From assembly GCA_039090855.1 (NCBI GenBank), contig CM076990.1, positions 199,459,232 to 199,523,231 of the forward strand: a stretch of DNA of 64,000 bases, in the 5' to 3' direction. Source of the DNA: Macrothele yani (lineage: Eukaryota; Arthropoda; Arachnida; Araneae; Macrothelidae). The notes beneath the pieces were generated by a model. It was not told the DNA's origin, made no database searches, and saw nothing but the letters and a program-made list of their open reading frames with translations. This document shows, piece by piece, positions 46,671 through 56,739 of this stretch (its first letter is position 1; every line of letters begins with the position of its first letter). Made by a program: the position numbers and the translations under genes.

Positions 46671-46950
46671 ATCTCGGCTGAGTGTGTGTAAAACTGGTAT
46701 TTGGAATACTAAAGGAATAATGGAATGATGAATGAGGTGACTGAAGAAATAAATAGGTATAGATTTGATGTGATGTGTGTAATTGATATTAAAAAGGAAA
46801 TGATTGGAATAGAGGGAATGAATGGAATGGTGAGTGTGTGGTCCAGAATGTTGGATAACGTAAGAGGACAAGCTGGTGAAGGTGGGATTTTAAGTGAAAA
46901 GGTGAATAACTTTATTTACTATAGCTGCATAAGTGAGAGAATTCTTTGGC
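46671..46950 (+). mobile_element. LINE-B 5' end fragment (endonuclease N-terminus)
   Basis: Encodes MMNEVTEEINRYRFDVMCVI, then GIEGMNGMVSVWSRMLDNVR and YSCISERILW, matching the 35.65 kb fragment. It starts right after the LINE-A target duplication and stops abruptly at about 46950. With the 3' tail at 43.46 kb it gives a head-to-tail LINE-B junction now occupied by LINE-A. Confidence 0.7.
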
Positions 46951-47060
46951 ATACTCCACCTATTCATCATTCTAAAAATAACAGCACCAATGATTCAGAA
47001 AAACAAAAAGGAATTAATGAAGGAAGAAATATTCTTCATAATACATGGAAAATTGACAGA

Positions 47061-47303
47061 ATATTCAAGCAAAGCAAACTGAATTTGCTTGTACCACTTA
47101 GTGGTCATCCATGTAACACTTCTCAGAAAACTCTAAAATCTCATCGTCCTGGAGTGGGAATCGAACCCTGCATCTCCCAATAATCGGGAGATGCTGGTTT
47201 TGATTTCCGCTTCAGGACGATTAGATTTTCGAGTTTTCTGAGAATTGTTACATGGATGACCACTAAGTGGTAGCAGCAAATTCAGTTTGCTTTGCTTGAA
47301 TAT
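47061..47303. repeat. 243-bp palindrome centred on tRNA-like 3' halves
   Basis: Inverted repeat symmetric about 47182 with ~115-nt arms (outer ATATTCAAGCAAAGCAAACT, inner CATCTCCC/GGGAGATG). Each arm carries a tRNA-like 3' half ending in TCGTCCTG with a (degraded) box B (GGTTCGATTCC read on the minus strand in the left arm). This is the same TCGTCCTGG end as in the array at 53.3-55.0 kb. Confidence 0.8.
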
Positions 47304-47690
47304 CCCGTATTCGATTTGCTATAATTTGCTGTCAACGTGCCGTGCCTGTGGCCGAGAATTAAGTTGCACACCTAATAGAAAGCTTCTAATATATTTAGCT
47401 TGATAGTCCAATCAGGCTTATCAATAAGCATAGTATTTCCAAACAAAACTTTATGGTTATTTTCATAACAATGTTGGGCTATTGATGACTTCTTTGGTTC
47501 ATAGTTCTGTACGTAAGTTTTGTGCTCCTTCACACGGAAACTTAAAGCTAATAAAACTTAGTTATTTTCAAACTCATAAACAAGATGAATTTTTAAAGAT
47601 CAAAAGACTACGTCGAAGACACAAATTCGTGGAGAATTTGTCAGATACCTTGTGAATGTGGACTTTCATATATAGGACAGACCCACAGGG

Positions 47691-47899
47691 GCCGCCCCGG
47701 TGGTGCAGTGGTCTAAGGCGTTGGCCTCTGATCATTCGTCCGTAAGGGGTCCGGGTTCGAATCCCGGTCAGGCATGGATGTTGTGTTTGTCTTACGGCAC
47801 TGGCTCTTTCCCTTCCCTGGAACCAGTGACCCTAAATTAGGGATGGGCGACTGCTTATAGCCCATTGAGTTGCTCACGGTGGTCGTTAAACCTCCAATC

Positions 47900-47928
<29 letters not shown>
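47691..47928 (+). mobile_element. SINE-1, tRNA-derived, copy 3
   Basis: Head GCCGCCCCGGTGGTGCAGTG with box B GGTTCGAATCC, body, and a ~28-nt poly(A) tail. Flanked by GACCCACAGGG at 47680-47690 and 47929-47939. Inserted within the GIY-YIG codons of PLE E. Confidence 0.9.
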
Positions 47929-47930
<2 letters not shown>

Positions 47931-48259
47931 CCCACAGGGCTTTAAGTTTCCATGTTAAGGAGCACAAGACTTAAGTACGGAACTACGAACTGAAGAAGTA
48001 ATAAATAACCCATCATTGTCATGAAAATAACCATACATTTTTGTTTGGAAATGCTACGCTTATAGATAAACCTGATTGGACGGACTATCAAGCTTAATAT
48101 ATTAGAAGCTTTCCACATATACTGAAATTCTTCATGACTTGTCAACGACATGACGTCTACGCCATTTCTTTCAGGTGCATGGAAACAACTCGTCAAAATC
48201 CGTGACAGTTAGAACTCTGATGATGTCACAATGATTTGAATGTTTACGCTCCATTCGTT

Positions 48260-48290
48260 CTGATGAAGCAGAGCCAAACAATCTGCGAAA
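48260..48290 (+). ncRNA. Hammerhead-like core motif of PLE E
   Basis: CTGATGA (48260-48266), A, perfect 5-bp stem GCAGA/TCTGC with a 9-nt loop, then GAAA (48287-48290), about 150 bases after the inverted arm. Same order and same extra base as in PLE A, B, C and D. Confidence 0.45.
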
Positions 48291-48662
48291 CTACAGTCAA
48301 TGTTAATAAAACATTTAATTGTGAATAAACGTTGATAATTTATTCTAAATAACAGTGATTGTTTGACCCTCATGGCATTTTAGCATATCTAACTTTTGTT
48401 ACAAAGGTGTTAATTTTTAGTGCATTTTCCAGCACTTGCACTAGCACCACCAAATGAAGAAAGTTTACAGAACAATGCTATAGCATATGACAGGACTATT
48501 GAAAGAATTCGCAAGATTTCAGATTTCGCACATGAAGCGAGATTTTATTAATATTTTTTACATCACTATTTCAAAATTTGCATAAAATATAACAACCTTG
48601 CATTTACAGAAATTTGCTGTGAAGCTAATGGTTCAAAGACATAAAAAATTATAAATACTTAC

Positions 48663-48742
48663 TGAGGTTATTGGACCTTTGTGCTGATCCTCTGGAGTAT
48701 CACCAACAAAACATTGCCCAGTTTGGACATCATATAGGCGCA
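48663..48742 (-). CDS. CSTF1: CSTF1 coding exon
   Basis: Minus strand: acceptor TAATTTTTTCAG, TG completing a Val codon, then RLYDVQTGQCFVGDTPEDQH and KGPITS, and donor TCA/GTAAGT. It matches the CstF-50 segment [21 protein letters not shown] (from memory). Phase 1 in, phase 0 out, joining exactly to the 34130-33975 exon. Confidence 0.93.
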
Positions 48743-48749
48743 CTGAAAA

Positions 48750-50059
48750 AATTAATGTTTCATCAGAATTTGCAAAAGTAGAAACACCTACGGTTAAATA
48801 ACTGCAAAATGCAACTTGAATGGATAGACAATTTGCTGTTTATGTTAGAAAGAACTGATCAACACTGAACAGAAAACAAATTATGGAATCTATCACTAAA
48901 AACAAGACATTAATCATTTACATTCAAAACTTGCAAGAAATTGTATATTCCAATACAGTAGTACACTCCACTACAGGCCATGTAAAGATGAAAGTCACAA
49001 TATGTAGAATGTGCTTAGCTTCATGAATGCTATTATTTCACAGAGTTTCAAAAATGCTATATCTACAGAAGTGATTACGCAGTGATAATCTTCTTACTAT
49101 TTTCTTTCTTTCAGATAGCACATATATTATTCACTTTTCCAATAGAAAAATAAATAGTGGGAAGGGGGAGGCTATAATTTTCTTCAATACCTTTATATTT
49201 TGCCCATTCAGATTTCTTTATATCTTTATTTCTGACACTATCTGTTTGCAAACAATGTGAAAATCAGGTAAGCCAACTTTTAAAGATTTTTTGAAAGATT
49301 ATATATGAATCAGATCTACCTGTACATACTGACATTTGATGAAAAAAAAAATACACAGAAAAATGTATGTGAATAACAGGTAAGCATGAGCCCATAATAT
49401 GTTATTACATGCCAAACTTTATTACAAATTATCCATGTAATAACTGTTGATTTTGTTAGTCATGAACCTATTTTATGAAGAATTTTAGCTCACTTGAACT
49501 TGAACTGACAATAAATGTCTTAAAACCCCTTGATTAATCTTTATTTAAAAAGTATTTTAACATTTATCTAGGATTCAGCAACGGATTTTAAAATGCATCT
49601 TATATCAAAAACTTTGGTGGAGTAAAATGGAGGAATGATACAAGGCCTTGATATTGCCTAAAGGACACATACAACCAGCAAGAAAATAAAGGAAAACTCA
49701 CAGCAAAAGAAGAAGTTAATTCTTCAACTAAATAATTTTTCAAAATAAAGATTTTTCTAAGTAAAGCCAATGAACAGAATTTTCTAGTATTTTAGTTTTA
49801 TGGCACCATCCATTTCAATGTTTTTTTTATGTTTTGTCATCAAGACGAATTTTTGTATTAAGTTAGCGTATTTTGTGGAAGTGTTGAGATACAATGATTC
49901 AACATCCAGGCTGATCAGTATAAAGTTGTTGTATTAAACCCTGTTGATTTTGATGTAATATCTACAAGCAATACGATTAAATTGGTTACCAGATTTTTTT
50001 ATTACTTATAAAGGAGCAGCATTTCAAAATCCAAATAACCTCATTTCATACTATGCAAA
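48750..50059. other. CSTF1 intron DNA, nothing recognised
   Basis: No coding relic, RNA gene or transposon terminus found up to the PLE B target duplication. Confidence 0.4.
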
Positions 50060-50563
50060 TAAAAATGGACCTTATTACACATATTTGTCAACTATATAGT
50101 TGTTATATTGTGTACTGTTTCTCACGTTATATGAACGTTTTAGTGCTCGCAGGAAACATTCCTTCTTTGTCTAACATAGAGTGAACATTGTTGAATGCAA
50201 CCTAATATTATAAAATTGAGTTACAAAATATTATATGAATGAAAATAATTACTCACGTTCTGTTTTCATGGAGTATTCAGGAACATTGAGCATTATTCTG
50301 TGATATTCCATTTTTTTTTTTTTTTTTGAATTCGTCAAAATCACTTTAAGCAGTCACTTCGTGGTGATTTTAGGCTTGTCTAGTTTTAATAGTTGGGCAA
50401 CCCTTCTTCATATTGCCTTGTGATTCCAATGTTGCACTTTCTGAAACAATGAACTATTGAAAGGTTTAACCTTCAATTTGAAGGGGAATCAACAAATAAG
50501 AAATATTTTGTCTTGACAGTAGCTTGAACATCGTTTCCCGCTGCACAAACACTCCCAAACTAG

Positions 50564-50594
50564 TTTCGACTATATTTTTCAGAGTCATCTTCTG
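50564..50594 (-). ncRNA. Hammerhead-like core motif of PLE B (3' side)
   Basis: Minus strand: CAGAAGA (50594-50588; C-A where the others have C-T), T, stem GACT/AGTC, then GAAA (50567-50564). The inverted copy at 55901-55931 keeps and extends the stem (GACTA/TAGTC) despite loop changes. Confidence 0.35.
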
Positions 50595-51153
50595 TGGGCT
50601 AAACGATGTGTTTCTCATCGTGCTTGTTGTACATCAGCCTACTATCTCACAATCTGCAGGATGACTCGAAAGTTCCACGTCGACCGAATCTTTCTGCGCC
50701 TTCAGATTTTAGTTTTATTGCGCATTTTACGTCACGTAAGTACAAGTTCTTGATTGGAACGTCTGACCTTGCTACCGATTTCAAATTATCTGGTGTTGCC
50801 ATCTTCCGTTTGTCAATTAATTCAGAATTTGTTGTCCTGTTCTTATAATCTTTTATTTTGGCTGGGTTTTTTTCTTTCCTCTTTTCTTGCTCAATGAGAT
50901 ATCTCCATGCATATGGAAGGCTAATTGGGTCGTTGTAATGTCAATTTTTTTCTCTAGTTTTTCAATCATAACTGCTTCTGATGTTAAAATTTGGGCCTTA
51001 GTTTTATGCGATGTTATTAATTTAGCTTCTGGCCAATCTGGGATTGCTTCATTTTCAATACAATGTTGGATTTAAAATGTTTTATTATCTTTTTCATTCC
51101 AGTTAGATATGTGTTCTCCCAGTCTTGCCTTAAATCTTTTTTTGGTACTTCCT

Positions 51154-52379
51154 ATGCACTGAAGAGCAATTGAATTAGAGATACCTGTCTAGTAACATGT
51201 AGCACCACCTTTCGCCCTGATGACGGCGGCAATTCGTCTCGTCATGGACTCAACATGACACCGGAAGCGTTGGGAAGCCATACAGATCCACGACCCCTGA
51301 ACAAACTCCCACAGTTCACAAAGATTTGATGGAGGGGGGTCAGAGCCTCGAACATCTCTCTCGATGGCATCCCAGATGTGCTTGATGGGATTGAGATCAG
51401 GTGACCTAGCTGGCCAAGGAAGCGAGGTCACGTCGGTGGAGTGTTCATCCAACCATTCAGATACAATTCGGAAATGATGGCACAGTGCATTGTCTTGTTG
51501 CAGGATGAGGTCCCCTAGTGGGATGTTGAAGACACACAAACGGGAGCAAATGATCATCCAGGATATTCCAGTAACTTTGGCCTGTGAGTGACGATGTCAC
51601 ACATACCAGGGGTCACATTTCAGTCCACATAAACAGTCCCCAGACAAGAATGCCACCCCCACCAGCTTGAAGAGTACCCTGCTGGAAATAAGGATCCATC
51701 GCTTCATGTGGTTTGCGCCGTACTCGTATCCTGCCATACGCTGTACCAACGTGAATCTCGACTCATCAGTCCAGACAACATTTTTCCACATGTCTAGGGT
51801 CCAGTGGCGATGTTCCCGCACCCAAGCAAATCTTTGTACCCTGTGATGTGCGGTCAGCAGCCGCACTCTCGTGGGACGATGGCTTCTGTACCCCATAGCA
51901 AGGAGATGGTTCTGGATGGTGTGGCTGCTTACACGTTTTTGTGCACCAGCGTTAAATTGCCGAGTGATTTCTTGCACTGTGGCCCCGTCTATCCGCTGTT
52001 ACAATGCGAGCTAGCCGACGCTGACCCTGCTCATCCACACGCTGTTGTCCACGGCAGTTGGCCTTTGCAGGGATGGTTTTACCGGATTCGATGTACTCAC
52101 GGTGCACCCGTGACACAGTGGCTCGTGAAAATCCCAGTGCCTGCACGACTTCCGAGATGGAGTGACCCATTCGTCGGGCTCCGACAATTTGCCCACGATC
52201 AAATGAGCTTAGATCCTTCGTCTAACCCAGACTGCGCCCGACTCTTACTGATTCCCGTCGCATCACTCCTTATATTGTCGGATCGCTGCATATGTCATGT
52301 CGTTTTCGTTTACAGGACCGCCCACAGCGCCACATTTGCATAACACCAGCTGTCTCTAATTCAATCGCTCTTCAGTGTA
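51154..52379 (-). mobile_element. Tc1-like DNA transposon 5, inside PLE B
   Basis: Inverted ends share CACTGAAGAGC and ATTGAATTAGAGA. Minus-strand coding pieces: 52170-51952 (HTH, MGHSISEVVQALGFSRATVS), 51977-51597 (VVWTDESRF, Asp 1) and 51557-51189 (LILQQDNALCH, Asp 2; SPDLNPIKHIWDAI, where the catalytic Glu is Lys). Frameshifts plus the Glu-to-Lys change make it inactive. It sits at a TA within the GIY-YIG codons of PLE B. Confidence 0.9.
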
Positions 52380-53346
52380 TATTTTATTCGTTTCATCAAT
52401 TCTCTCTGTATCTGTACAGTTTCTTGTTGGAATGCAGTATACTCCCGCTCTTTTAAGAATCTACCTTTTTTCCATTGCCTGTTGTCAATAAGGTTTCATT
52501 ATCAATAACTGTTTCCGCAAGGATCAAATTTTCCTTTGCGTATGCTTTCTTTAGAATATTCGCAAGCGAAGGAATGTAAGGGAATTTACCTCCAAACTTT
52601 AAATCCGTCTAAGGTTTAATATTAGAGTTATTTAAGGATTTATTTGTATCTTTAAGTACTTCTTCAATTATCTTTTTTCGGTACCCAAATTTCTTTGCAG
52701 TTCCATTCATCCAACTGATTTCTGTATTCTCATTTGCTCTATTGCTTGAGTGGGTTATAGCTCTTCTCATATAAAATTGTAGTGCAGATCGTTTGTATTT
52801 CCATGGGTGGTTGGAATCATTAGGGATAATTGCCGGTATAAATGTTGATTTTCGATAGACAGCATATTCAATTTTATTGTTGTTTCTCAATAAAGATATG
52901 TCTAGAAAATGTAGTTGTCTATTTATTTCTCTTTCAATTGTAACCTGTATTGATGGATAAAGGCTATTGTATTTTTTTATGAATTCTTCAAGGTCCTTTT
53001 CAGATTACTGCCAGAAGATGAGGATATCATCGACATATCTCAAATATATTAATGGTTTATTTTCATTGAGTGGCTTAACTAATTTATTTTCTATGTCTTG
53101 TAATATTATTTCAGCAAGAAGACCAGAAATTAGAGATCCCATTGGTGCACTTTGTTTTTGTCTACACATTTTTTTATTGTATGTGAAATAACTATTGTCA
53201 GTAATAAGTTTAATAGGCTGGACAATACTGATCCTTTCAGAGTCAGGGACTTCTTGATCTTTTAATTTTTTATCCAAAAGGTTAATTGATTCATTAACAG
53301 GAGTATTAGGGTAAAGAGACACAACATCCAAACTAATCATAATAAA

Positions 53347-54998
53347 AATACAAATTTTGAAGATGACAATCCGTTTTTTGGCGTAAATGTGACAAGGATG
53401 GTAAGTCAGATAATATCCGAAAACTTGAAAATTTTCATCGTCCTGGAGCGGGACTCGAACCCGCGTCTCCCAGAAAACGCCTAGGTATGCTAACCACTAC
53501 ACCACCCAGAACGACCAAGTTTCAAGTTTCCGATCAATTTGAATTTAACCATCACAGGATTCGCTAGTCGAAGCAACCGGCATTCATGTTTAGCGAATCT
53601 GGAGGTTAATAATCCTATCCCGTGATTGCCCGGAGAAGCAGATAAATCATGAAAGAAATACGGGATTACGCCATATAATACAAATTTTGAAGATGACAAT
53701 CCGCTTTTTGGCGTAAATGTGACAAGGATGGTAAGTCAGATAATATCCGAAAACTTGAAAATTTTCATCGTCCTGGAGCGGGACTCGAACCCGCGTCTCC
53801 CAGAAAACGCCTAGGTATGCTAACCACTACACCACCCAGAACGACCAAGTTTCAAGTTTCCGATCAATTTGAATTTAACCATCACAGGATTTCGCTAGTC
53901 GAAGCAAATCCGGCATTCATGTTTAGCGAATCTGGAGGTTAATAATCCTATCCCGTGATTGCCCGGAGAAGCAGATAAATCATGAAAGAAATACGGGATT
54001 ACGCCATATAATACAAATTTTGAAGATGACAATCCGTTTTTTGGCGTAAATGTGACAAGGATGGTAAGTCAGATAATATCCGAAAACTTGAAAATTTTCA
54101 TCGTCCTGGAGCGGGACTCGAACCCGCGTCTCCCAGAAAACGCCTAGGTATGCTAACCACTACACCACCCAGAACGACCAAGTTTCAAGTTTCCGATCAA
54201 TTTGAATTTAACCATCACAGGATTCGCTAGTCGAAGCAACCGGCATTCATGTTTAGCGAATCTGGAGGTTAATAATCCTATCCCGTGATTGCCCGGAGAA
54301 GCAGATAAATCATATAATTTCTTTCATGATTTATCTGCTTCTCCGGGCAATCACGGGATAGGATTATTAACCTCCAGATTCGCTAAACATGAATGCCGGT
54401 TGCTTCGACTAGCGAATCCTGTGATGGTTAAATTCAAATTGATCGGAAACTTGAAACTTGGTCGTTCTGGGTGGTGTAGTGGTTAGCATACCTAGGCGTT
54501 TTCTGGGAGACGCGGGTTCGAGTCCCGCTCCAGGACGATGAAAATTTTCAAGTTTTCGGATATTATCTGACTTACCATCCTTGTCACATTTACGCCAAAA
54601 AACGGATTGTCATCTTCAAAATTTGTATTATATGGCGTAATCCCGTATTTCTTTCATGATTTATCTGCTTCTCCGGGCAATCACGGGATAGGATTATTAA
54701 CCTCCAGATTCGCTAAACATGAATGCCGGTTGCTTCGACTAGCGAATCCTGTGATGGTTAAATTCAAATTGATCGGAAACTTGAAACTTGGTCGTTCTGG
54801 GTGGTGTAGTGGTTAGCATACCTAGGCGTTTTCTGGGAGACGCGGGTTCGAGTCCCGCTCCAGGACGATGAAAATTTTCAAGTTTTCGGATATTATCTGA
54901 CTTACCATCCTTGTCACATTTACGCCAAAAAACGGATTGTCATCTTCAAACTTTGTATTATATGGCGTAATCCCGTATTTCTTTCATGATTTCTTTCA
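53347..54998. mobile_element. Array of five ~330-bp tRNA-like units, three direct and two inverted
   Basis: Flanked by TAATCATAATAAA at 53334-53346 and 54999-55011, so the whole array behaves as one insertion. Units start at about 53349, 53681 and 54014 in one orientation, then the sequence folds back at about 54313 and two units follow inverted. Each unit has a 77-nt tRNA-like core (53438-53514, 53768-53844 and 54101-54177 minus; 54462-54538 and 54792-54868 plus) with perfect box A (TGGTGTAGTGG) and box B (GGTTCGAGTCC). The core folds as a cloverleaf: acceptor TTCTGGG/TCCAGGA, D GTGT/GCAT, anticodon CCTAG/CTGGG, T GCGGG/CCCGC. The anticodon loop GCGTTTT lacks U33 and a purine at 37, so a working tRNA is unlikely. 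I read it as a tRNA-derived retroelement in multimeric form. Confidence 0.8.
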
Positions 54999-55900
54999 TA
55001 ATCATAATAAATTCAGTTGATTTAATTTTCTTGATCTTTTCAATAACTTCCACAGAATTGTTGACAGCAAACTCATGTTGGTTGTAATATTGCTTCAAGT
55101 GTTTAAATAGTTCTTTTTCAAGATGAATAGTTGGAGCAATAGTTTTATTCACTATTGGGCGCATAGGTTCGTCATCTTTATGTGTCTTGATTTTGCTGAA
55201 AATACATGGAATAGATCTCCAACAGGTGGAATAGCTTTATTTCTTATATTGTATGGCAAATTGCTGTGGTTTTTCATGTTAGCCATCTTTCTAATAATAC
55301 TATCAGTAGGATCTTTGTTAGTTTCTTTGACATCCAACTCGGTTATGGCTTTTTTCATTTTTTTATTATATTCTTCTTTGTCCAATATGATTATTTGTTT
55401 GGCTTTATCAGTGCTTACACATTTAATTGTAAGGTTGTTTCTCAGTTTGATTAATTCAAGTATTTCCTATTTAATGACAGATTGTTGTACCTCTTTTTCT
55501 TTGTTGTTGATTGTTCTAGCTATTTTAAATCTTGTTGGATTTTGTCTTTGAAATCTTGGTTCCTTACATAGATGTTCTTGATAACATCTTCTATGTAAGG
55601 AACCAAGATTTCAGTTTTTGGTATTTTTTGCTCATATATATAATAAAAGATATAAGAACAGGACAAATACTGAATTAATTGACGAAAGGAAGATGGCGAC
55701 ATCAGATAATTTGAAATCGGGAGCAAGGTCAGACGTTCCAATCAAGAACTTGTACGTACGTGACATAGAATGCACAATAGCACTAAAATCTGAATGTGCA
55801 GAAAGATTCGGTCGACGTGGAACTTTCAAGTCATCCTGCAGATTGTGAGATAGTAGACTGATGTACAACAAGCACGATGAGAAACACATTGTTTAGCCCA

Positions 55901-55931
55901 CAGAAGATGACTACGAAACAGATAGTCGAAA
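55901..55931 (+). ncRNA. Hammerhead-like core motif of PLE B (inverted arm)
   Basis: CAGAAGA, T, 5-bp stem GACTA/TAGTC, GAAA (55928-55931). Inverted relative to the coding strand of PLE B. Confidence 0.35.
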
Positions 55932-56739
55932 CTAGTTTGGGAGTGTTTGTGCAGCAGGAAACGATGTTCAAGCTACTGTCAAAACAAAGTATTTCTTATT
56001 TGATCGACTTTCCTTCAACTTAAAGGTTTGATTATTCAATATTTCAAGTTTTTAAATGTTGTTTTTAGAAGTACAACTCAATGAAAGGAATACTGGCTTA
56101 TCAACTTTTTAGCGTATCAAGTGAAAATGAAGTCTAGGAATGCTTTAAGACCGAATATTTTACCAAATTGAAGGTTAAACCTTTCAATAGTTCATTGTTT
56201 TAGAAAGTGCAACATTGGAATCACAAGGCAATATGAAGAAGGGTTGCCCAGCAATTAAAACTAGACAAGCCTAAAATCGCCACGAAGTAACTGCTTGAAG
56301 TGATTTTGACGAATTCAAATTTTTTTTTTTTTTAAATGAGTAAGTTGGAATATCGCAGAATAATGCTTAATGTTCCTGAATACTCCATGAAAACAGTACG
56401 TGTGTAATTGTTTTCATTCAAATAATATTCTGTACCTCAATTTTAAAATATTAGGTTGCATTCAACAATATTCACTCTATGTTAGACAAAGAAGGAATGT
56501 TTCCCGCGAGCACTAAAACGTTCATATAACGTGAGAAACAGTACACAATATAACAACTATATAGTTGACAAATATGAATAATAATGATTATAACCATGTA
56601 ATAAAGTTCAGCAATGTTGAAGAATTGATTAAAAATGGACCTTACCTACATGGATTTTATACACAAGAAATAAAAACAAATTTAGGCTATACTCAAAAAA
56701 GACTGGATTAACATTTATCCCTTTTCCTACTAGAATTCT

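Larger units (their letters stand above)
47379..48350 (+). mobile_element. Penelope-like element E with inverted flank, hit by SINE-1
   Basis: The plus strand encodes ICQIPCECGLSYIGQTHR…LSFHVKEHK, a GIY-YIG endonuclease whose codons are interrupted at 47680-47939 by a SINE. The arms 47379-47548 and 47941-48112 are inverted copies (GAAACTTAAAGC…ATTAGAAGCTTT). The 3' end (48260-48350) has the hammerhead-like motif and TTGTGAATAAA, shared with PLE A. No RT domain remains. The outer limits are approximate. Confidence 0.7.
50848..55540 (-). pseudogene. PLE B reverse transcriptase-GIY-YIG coding region (interrupted)
   Basis: In minus-strand order: 55385-54958 (N-terminal part, VKETNKDPTDSIIRKMANMK, DEPMRPIVNKTIAPTIHLEK after a frame change, KIKSTEFI); tRNA-like array; 53340-53005 (MISLDVVSLYPNTP, SAPMGSLISGLLAEI, YLRYVDDILIF); 52890-52609 (YAVYRKSTFIPAIIPN, MRRAITHSS). 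The GIY-YIG domain then starts AGVYCIP at about 52450, is cut by the Tc1-like element, and continues YIGSTKKRFKARLGEH at about 51155. Excising the array restores FIMISLDVVS, and excising the Tc1-like element restores the GIY-YIG frame. A more complete RT than in PLE A. Confidence 0.88.
50075..56629 (-). mobile_element. Penelope-like element B, 6.5-kb composite with inverted flanks
   Basis: Bounded by the 15-bp direct repeat TAAAAATGGACCTTA at 50060-50074 and 56630-56644. The left arm (about 50088-50850) and right arm (about 55640-56577) are inverted copies; each carries the hammerhead-like motif (50564-50594 minus, 55901-55931 plus). The minus-strand coding region runs from about 55540 down to about 50850. 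A short foldback (55545-55615, around loop TTGAT) joins the 5' end of the coding part to the inverted right arm. Two later insertions are nested: a Tc1-like element (51154-52379) and a tRNA-like array (53347-54998). Confidence 0.9.

Noticed and set aside
48660..48700. CRISPR-like or bacterial features
   Set aside because: Introns with GT-AG sites, SINEs with poly(A) tails and LINEs make this clearly eukaryotic; no regularly spaced direct repeats of the CRISPR kind exist.
53347..54313. Simple satellite or CRISPR-type array from the 330-bp period
   Set aside because: Only three direct units followed by two inverted ones, each with a tRNA-like core and one common TSD; fits a multimeric retroelement better.
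53438..54868. Five functional tRNA genes
   Set aside because: Boxes A and B and all four stems are present, but the anticodon loop (GCGTTTT) lacks U33 and a purine at 37, units are embedded in 330-bp repeats with inverted order, and the whole lies inside one target duplication.
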